A stretch of DNA of 64,000 bases from Rhodopirellula halodulae (GCF_020966775.1 NZ_JAJKFV010000009.1:248001-312000); one strand, 5' to 3'. Counted from the first letter of the stretch, positions 17,256 to 26,104 are shown. The notes: generated from the sequence alone by a model not told the origin. Translations and numbers: made by a program.

Positions 17256-17897
17256 TTAAGGTTTGCAGGTTCCACACGGCTCGTAAGCCGACACGGCACG
17301 CGACAGCGGAATTTCTCTCGCTGAGTCGGTGAGGTGTCGGCACCCTGCCGAATGGTACTTCGTGCCTGATCTAGTGATGAAAACGACTGCGTCGGAATCG
17401 CGAATCGAATCAAGCTCTTTGGGAAGAGATGACGGAATACGCTGACCGTTCCGATAATCCCAGGGTGCAATCCTGCGGGCGTCGGCCCAAAGTCCGCGTG
17501 AAGCCTCTCTCGCTTCGTTTTGCAGTGACTGGAGATTCGCGTCGTCTGAGTACTTCACGTAGTGCCACGCGAGTCCCTGCTCAACGAGATGAGCATTCAC
17601 GTCGATGCCGTCTGCGATGACTGTCGCGAGCTTTCGACCGTAGCGGTCGTCGGAGTCGATGAGCAGTTCCAGCTCGGCATCGTTGAGAAGTCGGGTGAGC
17701 AAAGCGGTCGCTTCCGGGCCGAATCGCTGGGGCTTTTCCGGGGCGTCGATTCCGAGCAACCGTACGTGGAACGCGTCACCCGACGGAGGCCGGTACACGA
17801 ACGTATCGCCGTCGAGTACACGCTCACACGTTCCGGTTTCTGTTGCGGGTGGATTACATCCGACGAACAGCAGCAGGACAACGAGAAGCCTATTCAT
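17256..17897 (-). CDS. Lipoprotein thermonuclease (SNase-like)
   Basis: 213 aa. The N-terminus is a signal with lipobox-like LLLFVGC. The nuclease core shows CERVLDGDTFVYRP, RLLGIDAPEKPQ (metal and catalytic Arg region), DRYGRKLATVIADGIDVN and LVEQGLAWHY, all classic for staphylococcal-nuclease-like enzymes. A C-terminal segment KYHSAGCRHL ... CGTCKP has Cys/His pairs like those often attached to such nucleases. It would act outside the cytoplasmic membrane on DNA or RNA. Its start overlaps the upstream 72-aa gene by 8 bp. Confidence 0.88.
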   Translation of the reverse strand: MNRLLVVLLLFVGCNPPATETGTCERVLDGDTFVYRPPSGDAFHVRLLGIDAPEKPQRFGPEATALLTRLLNDAELELLIDSDDRYGRKLATVIADGIDVNAHLVEQGLAWHYVKYSDDANLQSLQNEAREASRGLWADARRIAPWDYRNGQRIPSSLPKELDSIRDSDAVVFITRSGTKYHSAGCRHLTDSAREIPLSRAVSAYEPCGTCKP

Positions 17898-18108
17898 TGG
17901 CTTGATGTGGAACGATCTCGCAGTCGGACGGGTTGGTCAGCCAGCATTCGACTAAGTCGCCGGTCGGACCTTCGGCAACGAAGCCGAACAGGTCGTCGTA
18001 ACCGTCACTGTCCGCGAGGGTTCCCTTGATTTTGTAGCCGACCAATTGGTCGAGTTGGTTCTTGATCTGTTCGGCGATTGCAGCGTCAACATCGGTGTTT
18101 TCCGGCAC
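17890..18108 (-). CDS. Hypothetical protein, 72 aa
   Basis: Acidic small protein (NTDVDAAIAEQIKNQLDQLV then GYDDLFGFVAEG). Its 3' end overlaps the thermonuclease start by 8 bp, so the two are one operon. No family recognised, no signal peptide. It could be unrelated to the nuclease despite the coupling. Confidence 0.6.
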   Translation of the reverse strand: MPENTDVDAAIAEQIKNQLDQLVGYKIKGTLADSDGYDDLFGFVAEGPTGDLVECWLTNPSDCEIVPHQANE

Positions 18109-18239
18109 TATGTCGTCCTCAAAACGTCGTGAATGACCAAACGTGTCACGTTCAGTTGCGATTTTAGCTGTTCGCGTCGGTAGGCAACTTTTGACCGACC
18201 CGCAATAATGCTAGCAAACGATTCCCATCAAGGAAGAAC

Positions 18240-19409
18240 ATGAAGTCGATTGAACTATTTGCAGGTGCGGGCGGACTCGCTCTCGGCGTTGAAGCAGCGG
18301 GATTCGAGAATGTGGCTCTGTACGAGTGGAACCACAATGCCTGTGACACGTTGCGTCGCAATCGGACGCAGCATGGTTGGGAAGTAGTTGAGGGCGATGT
18401 CGCAGATCAGGATTTTCGTCCATTCAGAGATGAGATTGATTTGGTAACAGGCGGACCACCCTGTCAGCCTTTTTCGATGGGTGGCAAACATAAAGCTCAG
18501 AATGACAAGCGGGACATGTTCCCACAGGCGGTGCGAGTTGTTCGAGATATTCGGCCCAAGGCGTTCATCTTCGAGAATGTTAAAGGGCTGACACGACGTA
18601 GCTTTGCAAACTACTTCAGCTACATTCGCCTGCAATTCAGTTACCCCACGATCACCGCGAAACGTGGCGAAGAGTGGATGTCGCATCTCGCCCGTCTTGA
18701 AGCACTCGATTCAAAGTGCAGCTTTCGCGGCTTGACATACAAAGTCATTCCAAGACTATTCAATTCAGCACTTTACGGTGCGGGCCCCGGCGTCCCACAA
18801 CGTCGAGAACGGGTGTTCTTTGTCGGCGTCCGAAGCGACCTGGGATTGGAGGTGAACCTTCCAACAGAGGAAACGCATTCGGTAGATGCTTTGCTACACG
18901 ATCAATGGGTGAGCAACGTTTATTGGCATCGACACAAGTTGAAGGTCCCCACGGTGCCGGAGAAACTCGCTCGCAAGGTGGAAAGGTTACAGGACTACAA
19001 CCGCGATATGTTGGGTACTGCTTGCCGTACCGTTCGAGACGCAATTTCAGATCTGCCGAATGTTGGTCCTGGACGTCGAAGCCGATCGATTCCAAATCAT
19101 TTCTTCAATCCCGGAGCACGCTCATACGCTGGTCATACGGGGAGTCCCTACGACCAACCTGCGAAGACCCTGAAGGCTGGCGATCACGGCGTTCCAGGTG
19201 GTGAGAATACCTTGCAGTTCGCAGACGGCTCGGTGAGGTATTTCTCGATACGAGAATGTGCTCGGCTTCAGACCTTCCCAGACGATTGGATTATCGAAGG
19301 TTCCTGGACCGAAGGAATGCGACAGCTCGGCAACGCAGTCCCGGTGAAGTTGGCTCAGCTTGTCGCCGAAAGCGTTGCTGGAACGCTCAAGAAGGCGGGA
19401 AATGTATGA
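18240..19409 (+). CDS. DNA (cytosine-5-)-methyltransferase
   Basis: 389-aa C5 methyltransferase with all main motifs in order: ELFAGAGGLALG (I, AdoMet), GGPPCQPFS (IV, catalytic Cys), FENVKG (VI), PQRRERVFFVG (VIII), and LGNAVPVKLA (X). The target-recognition region lies between VIII and IX. The ATG follows AAGGAAG. It runs convergently into a GIY-YIG restriction enzyme gene and overlaps it by 23 bp, making the methylating half of a type II restriction-modification system. Confidence 0.95.
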   Translation: MKSIELFAGAGGLALGVEAAGFENVALYEWNHNACDTLRRNRTQHGWEVVEGDVADQDFRPFRDEIDLVTGGPPCQPFSMGGKHKAQNDKRDMFPQAVRVVRDIRPKAFIFENVKGLTRRSFANYFSYIRLQFSYPTITAKRGEEWMSHLARLEALDSKCSFRGLTYKVIPRLFNSALYGAGPGVPQRRERVFFVGVRSDLGLEVNLPTEETHSVDALLHDQWVSNVYWHRHKLKVPTVPEKLARKVERLQDYNRDMLGTACRTVRDAISDLPNVGPGRRSRSIPNHFFNPGARSYAGHTGSPYDQPAKTLKAGDHGVPGGENTLQFADGSVRYFSIRECARLQTFPDDWIIEGSWTEGMRQLGNAVPVKLAQLVAESVAGTLKKAGNV

Positions 19410-20265
19410 CTTGGTTGGGATAGTTTTTGGTCGGTTTGTATTCCAGCAGGATATGACTTGGTAGCACGGCTACCCTCCAATCATCACCCAATGCGGTCGC
19501 AATTCGAACAATCGTATCGATTGCGGTCGGCTGGGATGAAGGAAGTGTGACTTCACCGGCTAGGTTCCCGCTGTTCGGGTGCGTTTTGAACCAAAAGGGT
19601 AAGTCTCGGCGAAGGTCAGAGCAGAGTTGGCTAACCTCGTACTCGCCCGCTTCAAGCCAATGACAGACAAATTGTTCGTTTACTGGAAAGCGAGTGAAAA
19701 AGTGGTCTGTTCCGTAGGCCGTTTCATATCTCCTGATCCCAGGTTCGTTCCCTCCGAAACCCTTTGAATTCCATTGCTTCTTGGTGCCATAGTGTTCGAT
19801 GAGATGGCTCTCAGGAAGGAATGGATTCCAGGTGCTCGCAAACACGGACGTTTTGAATCCAACTTCTGTCAGTTCAATGTTTTTCCGACCAGAGATTGTG
19901 CGACGATGTTTTTTTAGCCGGGTCACTACGGAAGAATCGGCTTTCCCGATGTAAACGGGTTCGCGATTGTGAAACAGGATGTAAACGCCAGGACCATCCA
20001 GTCCGGCATCGAGTTTTTCGATTGTCAGAGGAGCTAGTGGCGTCGCATCCAGACAAGCTCTGATTTGCTCGAATAGCGGCGTTGCTAAATCAAACTCAAA
20101 CTCGCTGAATCCATCCACTCTCAGTTCCGTCGTTGCCGGGTTCAAACAGAAATTGACCACAATTGACTTGGTCTCATCCAAGCTGATACATGGGGGGTGC
20201 CGTCGTGACAACCCCGATCCGTTCAGCCAGTGAAAGTGGAGTGAGACGCAATTCCCGTTTATCAA
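19387..20265 (-). CDS. GIY-YIG restriction endonuclease, Eco29kI-like
   Basis: The 292-aa product has the nuclease core GVYILFHNREPVYIGKADSS (GIY- and YIG-like elements), a basic KKHRRTISGRKN, and LPESHLIEHYGTKKQWNSKG with the catalytic Glu and Asn region, then GFGGNEPG. The order and the last motif match the Eco29kI family of type II restriction enzymes, whose known members cut CCGCGG. There is an N-terminal extension of about 80 residues over Eco29kI. The paired C5 methyltransferase is convergent and overlapping. Specificity here is only a guess from the family. Confidence 0.82.
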   Translation of the reverse strand: MINGNCVSLHFHWLNGSGLSRRHPPCISLDETKSIVVNFCLNPATTELRVDGFSEFEFDLATPLFEQIRACLDATPLAPLTIEKLDAGLDGPGVYILFHNREPVYIGKADSSVVTRLKKHRRTISGRKNIELTEVGFKTSVFASTWNPFLPESHLIEHYGTKKQWNSKGFGGNEPGIRRYETAYGTDHFFTRFPVNEQFVCHWLEAGEYEVSQLCSDLRRDLPFWFKTHPNSGNLAGEVTLPSSQPTAIDTIVRIATALGDDWRVAVLPSHILLEYKPTKNYPNQVIHFPPS

Positions 20266-20290
20266 CAGCCACTCGAAAATGGATTTTCAA

Positions 20291-20638
20291 ATGAACATTA
20301 AAACAATCGCAGCCGCTTTCGCTATCGCACTCGCAGCCTTTTGGCTCGGAGACAGCTTCTCAAACGCTCAGCCGGTGTTCGAACAGAGCGGTGATTCGCA
20401 GCTCGGAAGCGTGCCCGCAAAGCTCAAGGGCACATACGTAGTTTCGACGGCTTTGGAAAACATGACGATGATTGCCTTAGTCGATCCAGAGTTTGCGTCT
20501 ATCGATGGGACTCAAATTCTGAAGGGCGTGGTGAGTGAAAAGAACGGTTTCATCCGAGACACTCCATTTACCGGCGGAATGACGTATATCCCGGTGAAAA
20601 AAATACACTCGATTCAGCAACTGATGACGGAAGGCTAG
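20291..20638 (+). CDS. Secreted hypothetical protein, 115 aa
   Basis: A signal peptide is clear (NIKTIAAAFAIALAAFWLG, cleavage near SNAQ). The rest is short and beta-rich with no known family. The ATG at 20291 directly precedes the signal; an in-frame ATG at 20279 is possible. It is divergent from the restriction enzyme gene and may form an operon with the next 53-aa gene. Confidence 0.6.
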   Translation: MNIKTIAAAFAIALAAFWLGDSFSNAQPVFEQSGDSQLGSVPAKLKGTYVVSTALENMTMIALVDPEFASIDGTQILKGVVSEKNGFIRDTPFTGGMTYIPVKKIHSIQQLMTEG

Positions 20639-20641
20639 CGG

Positions 20642-20803
20642 ATGGCAGAAGCCAAGCGTTTTGAAGAGGCGACCGCACGAGCGAAGGAGTGGAAAATACT
20701 CGTTGATGCCGCTCCGACGACTCGGTCTGAACTAGATTTGGCGGTCGAAAGCATTCAGGGGCAACCTGTCACCGAATGGCCAGGCTTTTTTGACACTGAA
20801 TAA
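20642..20803 (+). CDS. Hypothetical protein, 53 aa
   Basis: Begins 3 bp after the stop of the secreted protein gene, ATG to TAA. The product reads as a coherent helical, charged protein (AEAKRFEEATARAKEWKILV) ending in EWPGFFDTE. No family recognised. Close spacing and codon-like third positions support it as a real gene. Confidence 0.5.
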   Translation: MAEAKRFEEATARAKEWKILVDAAPTTRSELDLAVESIQGQPVTEWPGFFDTE

Positions 20804-20872
20804 TAGAGACATGAGGGCCCCGGCAGCCAACGCTCTGAGCCGTGGTTGCAAGATTCGAATTTGACCCTCCCC

Positions 20873-21448
20873 CTACCCCATCGCTAGGTAGCGGGTGACT
20901 GTACGAGTTGACGTATTCATTGACGCGGCGATCTCAGCACGAGTCAGCCCCTTGGCCTTGAGTTCCTTCGCCCTTTCCGGCTTCCCTTTGGTTGTCCCCG
21001 GCTTCCGGCCACCGTATACGCCTCGCTCGCGAGCCGCTGCAATTCCGGCTGCCTGTCGTTCGCGACGGGTCTCCTGCTCCATCTCAGCAACGGCAAACAA
21101 TACGGACGCGATCAGCTTTCCGGTTGCCCCTGCGAAGTCCAGTTGTTGAGTGATGCTGACAACACGGACGCCGGATTCCAACCATTCCGTCAGCGTATTG
21201 ATTCCGTCTCGGAGGCTCCGAGACAACCGATCAAGTTTGTAGACGACTATCGTCTTCACCTCACCGGCGAACACTGCCGTTTGAAGTTTTTCGAACTCTG
21301 GGCGTTTCAGATTGTCGCCCGTCAATTTATCGACAAACCACACCACATCGGTGATCCCGTGGCCTGTGAGCCACTTTCCAATCTCACGCTTCTGCGAAGC
21401 TGCGTTTTGACCAGTAGTTGAAACGCGAATGTAAACAGCAGTTGTCAT
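20873..21448 (-). CDS. Serine recombinase (resolvase/invertase family)
   Basis: 191 aa. The N-terminal catalytic domain starts MTTAVYIRVSTTGQNAASQ, with the nucleophile Ser in YIRVST. It continues with VYKLDRLSRSLRDG (active-site Arg residues), a long helix E region AVAEMEQETRRERQAAG, and a C-terminal HTH (GLTRAEIAASMNTSTRTVTR). It would act as a resolvase or invertase within the element; a palindrome 82 bp upstream could be its site. I chose the ATG at 21448 over one at 21487. Confidence 0.93.
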   Translation of the reverse strand: MTTAVYIRVSTTGQNAASQKREIGKWLTGHGITDVVWFVDKLTGDNLKRPEFEKLQTAVFAGEVKTIVVYKLDRLSRSLRDGINTLTEWLESGVRVVSITQQLDFAGATGKLIASVLFAVAEMEQETRRERQAAGIAAARERGVYGGRKPGTTKGKPERAKELKAKGLTRAEIAASMNTSTRTVTRYLAMG

Positions 21449-21529
21449 TTGTTCGTTCCTGTGGGTAGCCAAAAAAGTATACCCCAAAAGGCCATTCGCG
21501 CAAGCGATTTCTATTCTACTTTTCCTCGT

Positions 21530-21548
21530 GTTTCGACCGTGTCGAAAC
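21530..21548. promoter_or_regulatory. Perfect palindrome upstream of the serine recombinase gene
   Basis: GTTTCGAC and GTCGAAAC flank CGT. It lies between the divergent recombinase gene and the gene at 21571. It could be a recombinase crossover or accessory site, or an operator. Confidence 0.45.
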
Positions 21549-21570
21549 CAAAGACCCTAATTGTCCACCC

Positions 21571-21828
21571 ATGACCATCTCTAACCTGAAGTCCGTGCTC
21601 ACCCACCCGTTCTTCCACGGCAAGGAGCTTCCGACGCTGGAACAGATACAGCACTGTCTCGACACGCCTGTCCGATGTGGAGACGACAGTTACGCTCTCA
21701 AACATCGGGCAGAGAAGAGCTGCAAGATGTATCTGCCGGAACTCGCGATGGCCGCAGCCATAATGCTGCGTGGCATTCCGTTTCGCATTGAAGGGGCCAG
21801 CGTCGTCGCTACGGGTGGCGGAAAATAA
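21571..21828 (+). CDS. Hypothetical protein, 85 aa
   Basis: Starts MTISNLKSVLTHPFFHGKEL. No family recognised, no signal peptide. It has two Cys (VRCGDD, KSCKMY) and a hydrophobic helix (LAMAAAIMLRGIPFR). It is likely transcribed with the following small gene 79 bp downstream. Confidence 0.5.
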   Translation: MTISNLKSVLTHPFFHGKELPTLEQIQHCLDTPVRCGDDSYALKHRAEKSCKMYLPELAMAAAIMLRGIPFRIEGASVVATGGGK

Positions 21829-21906
21829 TTCACGAATTCGATTTGCGCGTTTCGGCATCCGGTGCAATGGTTGGTCATCACCCAGCTCACACCGGAGACC
21901 GAAACC

Positions 21907-22116
21907 ATGACACTCATTGACCAGCTCGAATCCGCCCTCTGTACCGCACTCTCGGACGGCGTCACCGGCGACATCACTCTTGAGCCGACGCTCAGCACAC
22001 TCGACATCGCAATGATGGAATTGAGGGCGGACGATGACGGTACGTTCCGGCTTCCGTCGTCGAGCGTCCAGCGTCTGCTGGACGCGATTCCCGACCCGAT
22101 GGACGAATACTTATAG
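21907..22116 (+). CDS. Hypothetical acidic protein, 69 aa
   Basis: MTLIDQLESALCTALSDG and a C-terminal RLLDAIPDPMDEYL. Strongly acidic, no family recognised. The frame is open upstream to 21862, but the ATG at 21907 begins the natural protein. A strong terminator lies 12 bp after its stop. Confidence 0.5.
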   Translation: MTLIDQLESALCTALSDGVTGDITLEPTLSTLDIAMMELRADDDGTFRLPSSSVQRLLDAIPDPMDEYL

Positions 22117-22127
22117 CTGCCGAGCGG

Positions 22128-22165
22128 ACGGGGGTCGGAGCGAGTTGTTCCGGCCCCCGTTTTTT
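22128..22165 (+). terminator. Rho-independent terminator
   Basis: ACGGGGG-CGGA pairs with TCCG-CCCCCGT (one G-T pair between), followed by a run of five T. It ends the small-gene operon at 21571-22116. Confidence 0.88.
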
Positions 22166-22180
22166 AATTGGAGAACACAT

Positions 22181-22597
22181 ATGAAAAGTTGGGAATGGGT
22201 CCGCGAAGATGGACTGCCCATCTTCGTTGGGATCGGAGATCCAGCCAACCATTGGAATTGCCGACACCAATTTCGAAACCGGCTCACCGCGTGGCTATGC
22301 CAGCATGACACGATGCCAGAACCCTGCACCCGTTGGCATCTGAAAAAGGCTGATTGGCAGGAGAAGGACACCATGACGTTTGCACGCGCTCGAATGCGTC
22401 AAATCAGGGCCTGGAGCGGCGAAGATTGCTTATTGAATCGTGCTGGCGGTCCTCTCGCACACGTGTCACCAGATGGTTCTGTGAGGCTCCACGGCAGCTC
22501 CAGAGACGTTGCGAAATCGCTCGGCATTTCTCACGTTGAGGTCGTTTTCCGCTGCTGGCGAGGCGGACAGGGGCTCTATTGGGACGACCTTCGTTAA
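22181..22597 (+). CDS. Small protein with NUMOD-like HTH, possible homing-type nuclease relic
   Basis: 138 aa from an ATG with GGAGAA seven bases upstream. The C-terminal part DGSVRLHGSSRDVAKSLGIS ... RCWRGGQGLYW follows the pattern of NUMOD-type DNA-binding modules found after homing nuclease domains. The N-terminal LPIFVGIGDPANHWNCR and FRNRLTAWL could be a reduced GIY-YIG-like fold, but key residues are not clear. It lies just after a terminator and before the putative replication origin. Function is not certain. Confidence 0.5.
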   Translation: MKSWEWVREDGLPIFVGIGDPANHWNCRHQFRNRLTAWLCQHDTMPEPCTRWHLKKADWQEKDTMTFARARMRQIRAWSGEDCLLNRAGGPLAHVSPDGSVRLHGSSRDVAKSLGISHVEVVFRCWRGGQGLYWDDLR

Positions 22598-22980
22598 GTG
22601 CGGCTGTGCAAAATCTAACAAAGGGAGATTGGCTGCAGTTATCTATAGATTCAGTCGGCTATTTTGGAGATTCCGGTGGATTTTCAAATTTTGTGGTATG
22701 CAACTTTCAGAATTTTACGTCTTCCTTTATAGGGGATTGTTGACCGCATTATGACTGCGATTTTCGGATACTGAAGCGTCCTCCGGCGTTGAACGCCTTT
22801 TTGGTGGTTTTTCCGGTTTCTTGGTAGCAAATCGATTTGGCACGCGTCTATGACCTACGTAGACCGGCGTTGATCAGCTTTTTCGATGTTTTTTCGGTTT
22901 TGTGGTAGCGAACCGGATGAAATCCTTGTCTTTCTTAGTAGAGCATCGTGGATCTGCTTTGAGCGGTCTTCGCATGCAGC
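22598..22980. other. Non-coding region with imperfect direct repeats
   Basis: Two copies of a roughly 50-bp unit start at 22783 and 22864 (CCGGCGTTGA ... GGTAGC, with shared T-rich blocks). A weaker third copy lies near 22670-22710. No gene is seen. The region leads into the iteron cluster and may belong to the origin or its control. Confidence 0.5.
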
Positions 22981-22986
22981 GTCGGC

Positions 22987-23268
22987 AGTCACGCGAAAAC
23001 GTGACTGAACCGTGTCTGACACCCCAAAAAACTGTGACTGCTCTTGTCAGCCTCATCTGACATCGAAAATCGAGCAGTCAGTCACGTGACTGCGAGGCCA
23101 GTCACGGCAGCAGTCACGCAAGAAAACACCGTAAATTACGGGGCAGTCACACAGTCACACGTTTTTTAAGTTTACTTTTCAAAATAGAAAATAGACCTAA
23201 AAGACCCTCTGAAAGCACACATATTACGAGTTGAGTTTCAACCTGCAAAAAAGCGTGACTGTGTGACT
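22987..23268. other. Iteron cluster, putative replication origin of the element
   Basis: Eleven copies of AGTCAC or its complement GTGACT lie within 282 bp (starts 22987, 23001, 23034, 23080, 23086, 23100, 23112, 23145, 23153, 23255, 23263), some back to back (palindrome AGTCACGTGACT at 23080-23091). An AT-rich stretch (about 23160-23210) lies between the last two groups. The region is directly upstream of the primase-helicase gene, the usual layout of a replication origin. Confidence 0.7.
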
Positions 23269-23378
23269 GCCCGCCAAAACAACGCAATTGCAGTAGCGAT
23301 TGCTGCGACCCTGCCGTTCTCTCACTCTCCGGCAGGGTCGCCTCTTCTATCTATCGTCGAGAGTGAGCAGAGAGTGAT

Positions 23379-25790
23379 ATGTCATTTGATACACCGACGG
23401 CTGAAAGTCCGTCCTACCTACGAGGCATAAAGCCCAACCCAAGAAAGCCTGGGAAGAATCTCACCCAGACCAAACGGGTGACCACACCCGAACAACTGAG
23501 GGCAGCCGCTCTAGATTGGCAGGAAGATGGATACAGCATTTATGCCTGCCTCAATGAAACCAGAGCTGACTATCAGGGCGAGAGCCCCAAAGCCCCTGAT
23601 ATCGTACGGCGAACGAGAGTTGTCCTCGACTCAGACCCTGAGCGTCCAAAAGACGTGGCCGCGACTGAAGAGCAGCGTGGTCTCGCACACAAGCAAATCA
23701 CGCTAGCAATCGAAAAACTTACTGCGGCTGGCTTTCCGGAACCGCGGGTTGTCGATTCCGGCAACGGCTACCACTTGATGTGGAATGTTGATTGGCCCGT
23801 GGAACTGTCCACAAAACCATTCATTGAGCTGATGAACCGTCTCTGTCCCGTAGATGGAGTCAAGTTTGACACGAAAGTGAGTGATCTACCGAGGATTTTG
23901 CGTCTGCCGGGCTTCCTGAACCAGAAGGCTGAGCCATATCGACAATGTGAAATCATTACGACGGGTAGTGACGAACTGCTGCCAATCGAAACGATGGAGG
24001 CTTTTCTGGATGAACACGGTAGTGAACTTGAAACCGTTAGTCCTGACTCTGCTGACAGCGGCGAGCCGAACTATCCTTTGGCCCGCAACGTTAAAGCATG
24101 GACAGCCTCACACGGCTACCCCGGCACGATCGACACGTTTCGCGATGGCTTGGTTGTAAACTTGCCCCGCTGCCCTCTCAACCACGCGAATCACTCATCC
24201 GACTCAACTGTGCCGGGGATTACGGTCCGCGAAAACAAGTTGGGTTTTAACTGTTTCGGTGATCAGTGTGCGAACAAGCATTTTCGCGACTTGGAGACGG
24301 CCTGGGGACAATCATTCGCTGAATTCATGGGCGATACGCCACCGCAAGTGCGTGGCATCGCCCAAGCGGTCGACGACCCCAACCGCATCGCAACAGAATG
24401 GAAGCAGTCACTGACAGTCGACTACGTCCCCGGCATCGTCATCGTTGATGATGAGCTTTGGTTCCGCGAGGGAGAGAAATGGACTCAACCAACGCCAGCC
24501 AAGCTCTCTTCGATGGCAACCGCACGTTGCCAGAAGGAATTCAATGATGACTTCCTCCGGAGGCAATCCGAGGCGGCGACGGTAGCCAGCATCGGCGACG
24601 GCAAGTCGGTCGACTCGATCAGAGCAACACCGGCCGCCGTGAAGCCAGCCAAGAAAACAAGCAAGTCACTGTCAGCGAATGTCATCGACTCGCTTCGATC
24701 AATTGTCCCTGAACTGCCCCGCAACGGTCAGCAGATGATTGGGCACAGTACCAACTCAGCCGACGACATTCGTCGACTCGCCAACGTTGATCTCAACGTG
24801 CGGAAGTACATCGACGGTGACAGAGACGCGGTGACGCCTCACTCCCCGCAACTATTCACGCGATCCATCATCGATTGTGAATGGGACCCGGAAGCGACAG
24901 CCCCAGTATGGGAAGCCTTTCTCGCGAGTCTGAAGCTGACGGATGACGAGATGCGATTCCTGCGACAGGCGATTGCGTACGTGGCGTTCCCGATCGAGTC
25001 GCTAGAGAAGTATTTCATGCATGTTGGCCCAACCAGATGCGGAAAGAAGGTCGTTTTCGAAATCTTGATGATGCTCTGCGGGGGCACTGACGCCGTGGTG
25101 TCAATCGACTTCCGAGACTTCGCTTCTGACTTCGGCTTGCAAGAGACGCCGGGTAAGAGACTCGTGCTCGTTCCCGAAGCGACGATGAGCGACAAAAATC
25201 TTGCCAAGGCTGTTCAACGAATCAAGGCATGGACCGGAGGCGACGCAATTCCAATCAACCGAAAGAACAAGGCACCACTGAGTGAGAAACTCGACGCGGT
25301 CATCTGGATGTCGAGCAACGAGCGTCTCGCCCTACGTGATGACTCGTCGGCCCTCCAAGCCAGACAACTGCTGATTCAATTCCGCGAATCGTTTTTCGGT
25401 CGGGAGGATATTCAGCTCAGCAAGAAACTCAGGAATGAATTGCCCGGCATCTTGCTTTGGGCCCTCGAAGGGCTCAAGGACCTGAAAGAAAACGATTGGC
25501 GATTCGCCATTCCCGATTCCTGGAAAGAGGCAGCCGAAGACTTGGCTCGCGACTCCATGCCAGTCCGCTCGTTCATCGCGGATTGTTTTGATCCTGCCCC
25601 CGGCGAACGAACTCCAATCAACCAAGTGAAAAACCTGTACACCGATTGGTCGGATCAAGAAATAAGCGATGCGAAATTGATTCGCGAATTGAAAGCCGCC
25701 CCGTTCAAAGTCACTCGTCCTTGGGAAAAGGACGAGCATGGACGACGCCCCACTTACCTCAACGACTATTTACCCTCAACCGGAGCCTAA
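23379..25790 (+). CDS. Primase-helicase (archaeo-eukaryotic primase fused to SF3 helicase)
   Basis: 803 aa. The N-terminal primase shows VVLDSDPERP (acidic metal site), DSGNGYHLMWNV (sGxGxH) and DLPRILRLPGFLNQK. A Cys/His segment follows (CPLNHANH ... CFGDQCANKH). The C-terminal helicase has Walker A GPTRCGKK, VLVPEATM (Walker B region) and IWMSSNERL (motif C), then the DEGL-like WALEGL. This is the replication protein type of satellite phages and plasmids. It would start replication at the iteron cluster. Three small genes follow with 0-2 bp spacing or overlap, forming one operon. Confidence 0.9.
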   Translation: MSFDTPTAESPSYLRGIKPNPRKPGKNLTQTKRVTTPEQLRAAALDWQEDGYSIYACLNETRADYQGESPKAPDIVRRTRVVLDSDPERPKDVAATEEQRGLAHKQITLAIEKLTAAGFPEPRVVDSGNGYHLMWNVDWPVELSTKPFIELMNRLCPVDGVKFDTKVSDLPRILRLPGFLNQKAEPYRQCEIITTGSDELLPIETMEAFLDEHGSELETVSPDSADSGEPNYPLARNVKAWTASHGYPGTIDTFRDGLVVNLPRCPLNHANHSSDSTVPGITVRENKLGFNCFGDQCANKHFRDLETAWGQSFAEFMGDTPPQVRGIAQAVDDPNRIATEWKQSLTVDYVPGIVIVDDELWFREGEKWTQPTPAKLSSMATARCQKEFNDDFLRRQSEAATVASIGDGKSVDSIRATPAAVKPAKKTSKSLSANVIDSLRSIVPELPRNGQQMIGHSTNSADDIRRLANVDLNVRKYIDGDRDAVTPHSPQLFTRSIIDCEWDPEATAPVWEAFLASLKLTDDEMRFLRQAIAYVAFPIESLEKYFMHVGPTRCGKKVVFEILMMLCGGTDAVVSIDFRDFASDFGLQETPGKRLVLVPEATMSDKNLAKAVQRIKAWTGGDAIPINRKNKAPLSEKLDAVIWMSSNERLALRDDSSALQARQLLIQFRESFFGREDIQLSKKLRNELPGILLWALEGLKDLKENDWRFAIPDSWKEAAEDLARDSMPVRSFIADCFDPAPGERTPINQVKNLYTDWSDQEISDAKLIRELKAAPFKVTRPWEKDEHGRRPTYLNDYLPSTGA

Positions 25791-25792
25791 TC

Positions 25793-26104
25793 ATGGACCC
25801 CAAAACCAAAGACGAAATCATCTCTGAGATGAGAAACCAACTCCGCTCATTGACCCACGAAGTTCGGAAGCGGGACATCCACCTGGAAGCGATCAGGCAG
25901 GGAGCCGTGAGCCCTCATCATATTGCAGAACTCGCCCCGTCAGACGGCAGCCCCGCCGAAGCCATTCAACAGATGCGAGATAGTGGCGACCACGACAACC
26001 TTTTCGAGGATTTGAATTCGGTCGACGTGACGACCATGTCACCCAAACGCTACCGTGAGATCCGTCAGAGTGAAGGCGGACGAGAAATTTTGGGACTCGC
26101 GTAA
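25793..26104 (+). CDS. Hypothetical protein, 103 aa
   Basis: ATG two bases after the primase-helicase stop; its own stop overlaps the next ATG by one base (TAATG). The first half is a coiled helix (EIISEMRNQLRSLTHEVRKR), the second is acidic and ends SPKRYREIRQSEGGREILG. No family recognised. Tight packing suggests coregulation with replication. Confidence 0.65.
   Translation: MDPKTKDEIISEMRNQLRSLTHEVRKRDIHLEAIRQGAVSPHHIAELAPSDGSPAEAIQQMRDSGDHDNLFEDLNSVDVTTMSPKRYREIRQSEGGREILGLA

Noticed and set aside
22981-23270. CRISPR array
   Set aside because: The repeated unit is only 6-8 bp, in both orientations and with irregular spacing, so it is an iteron cluster.
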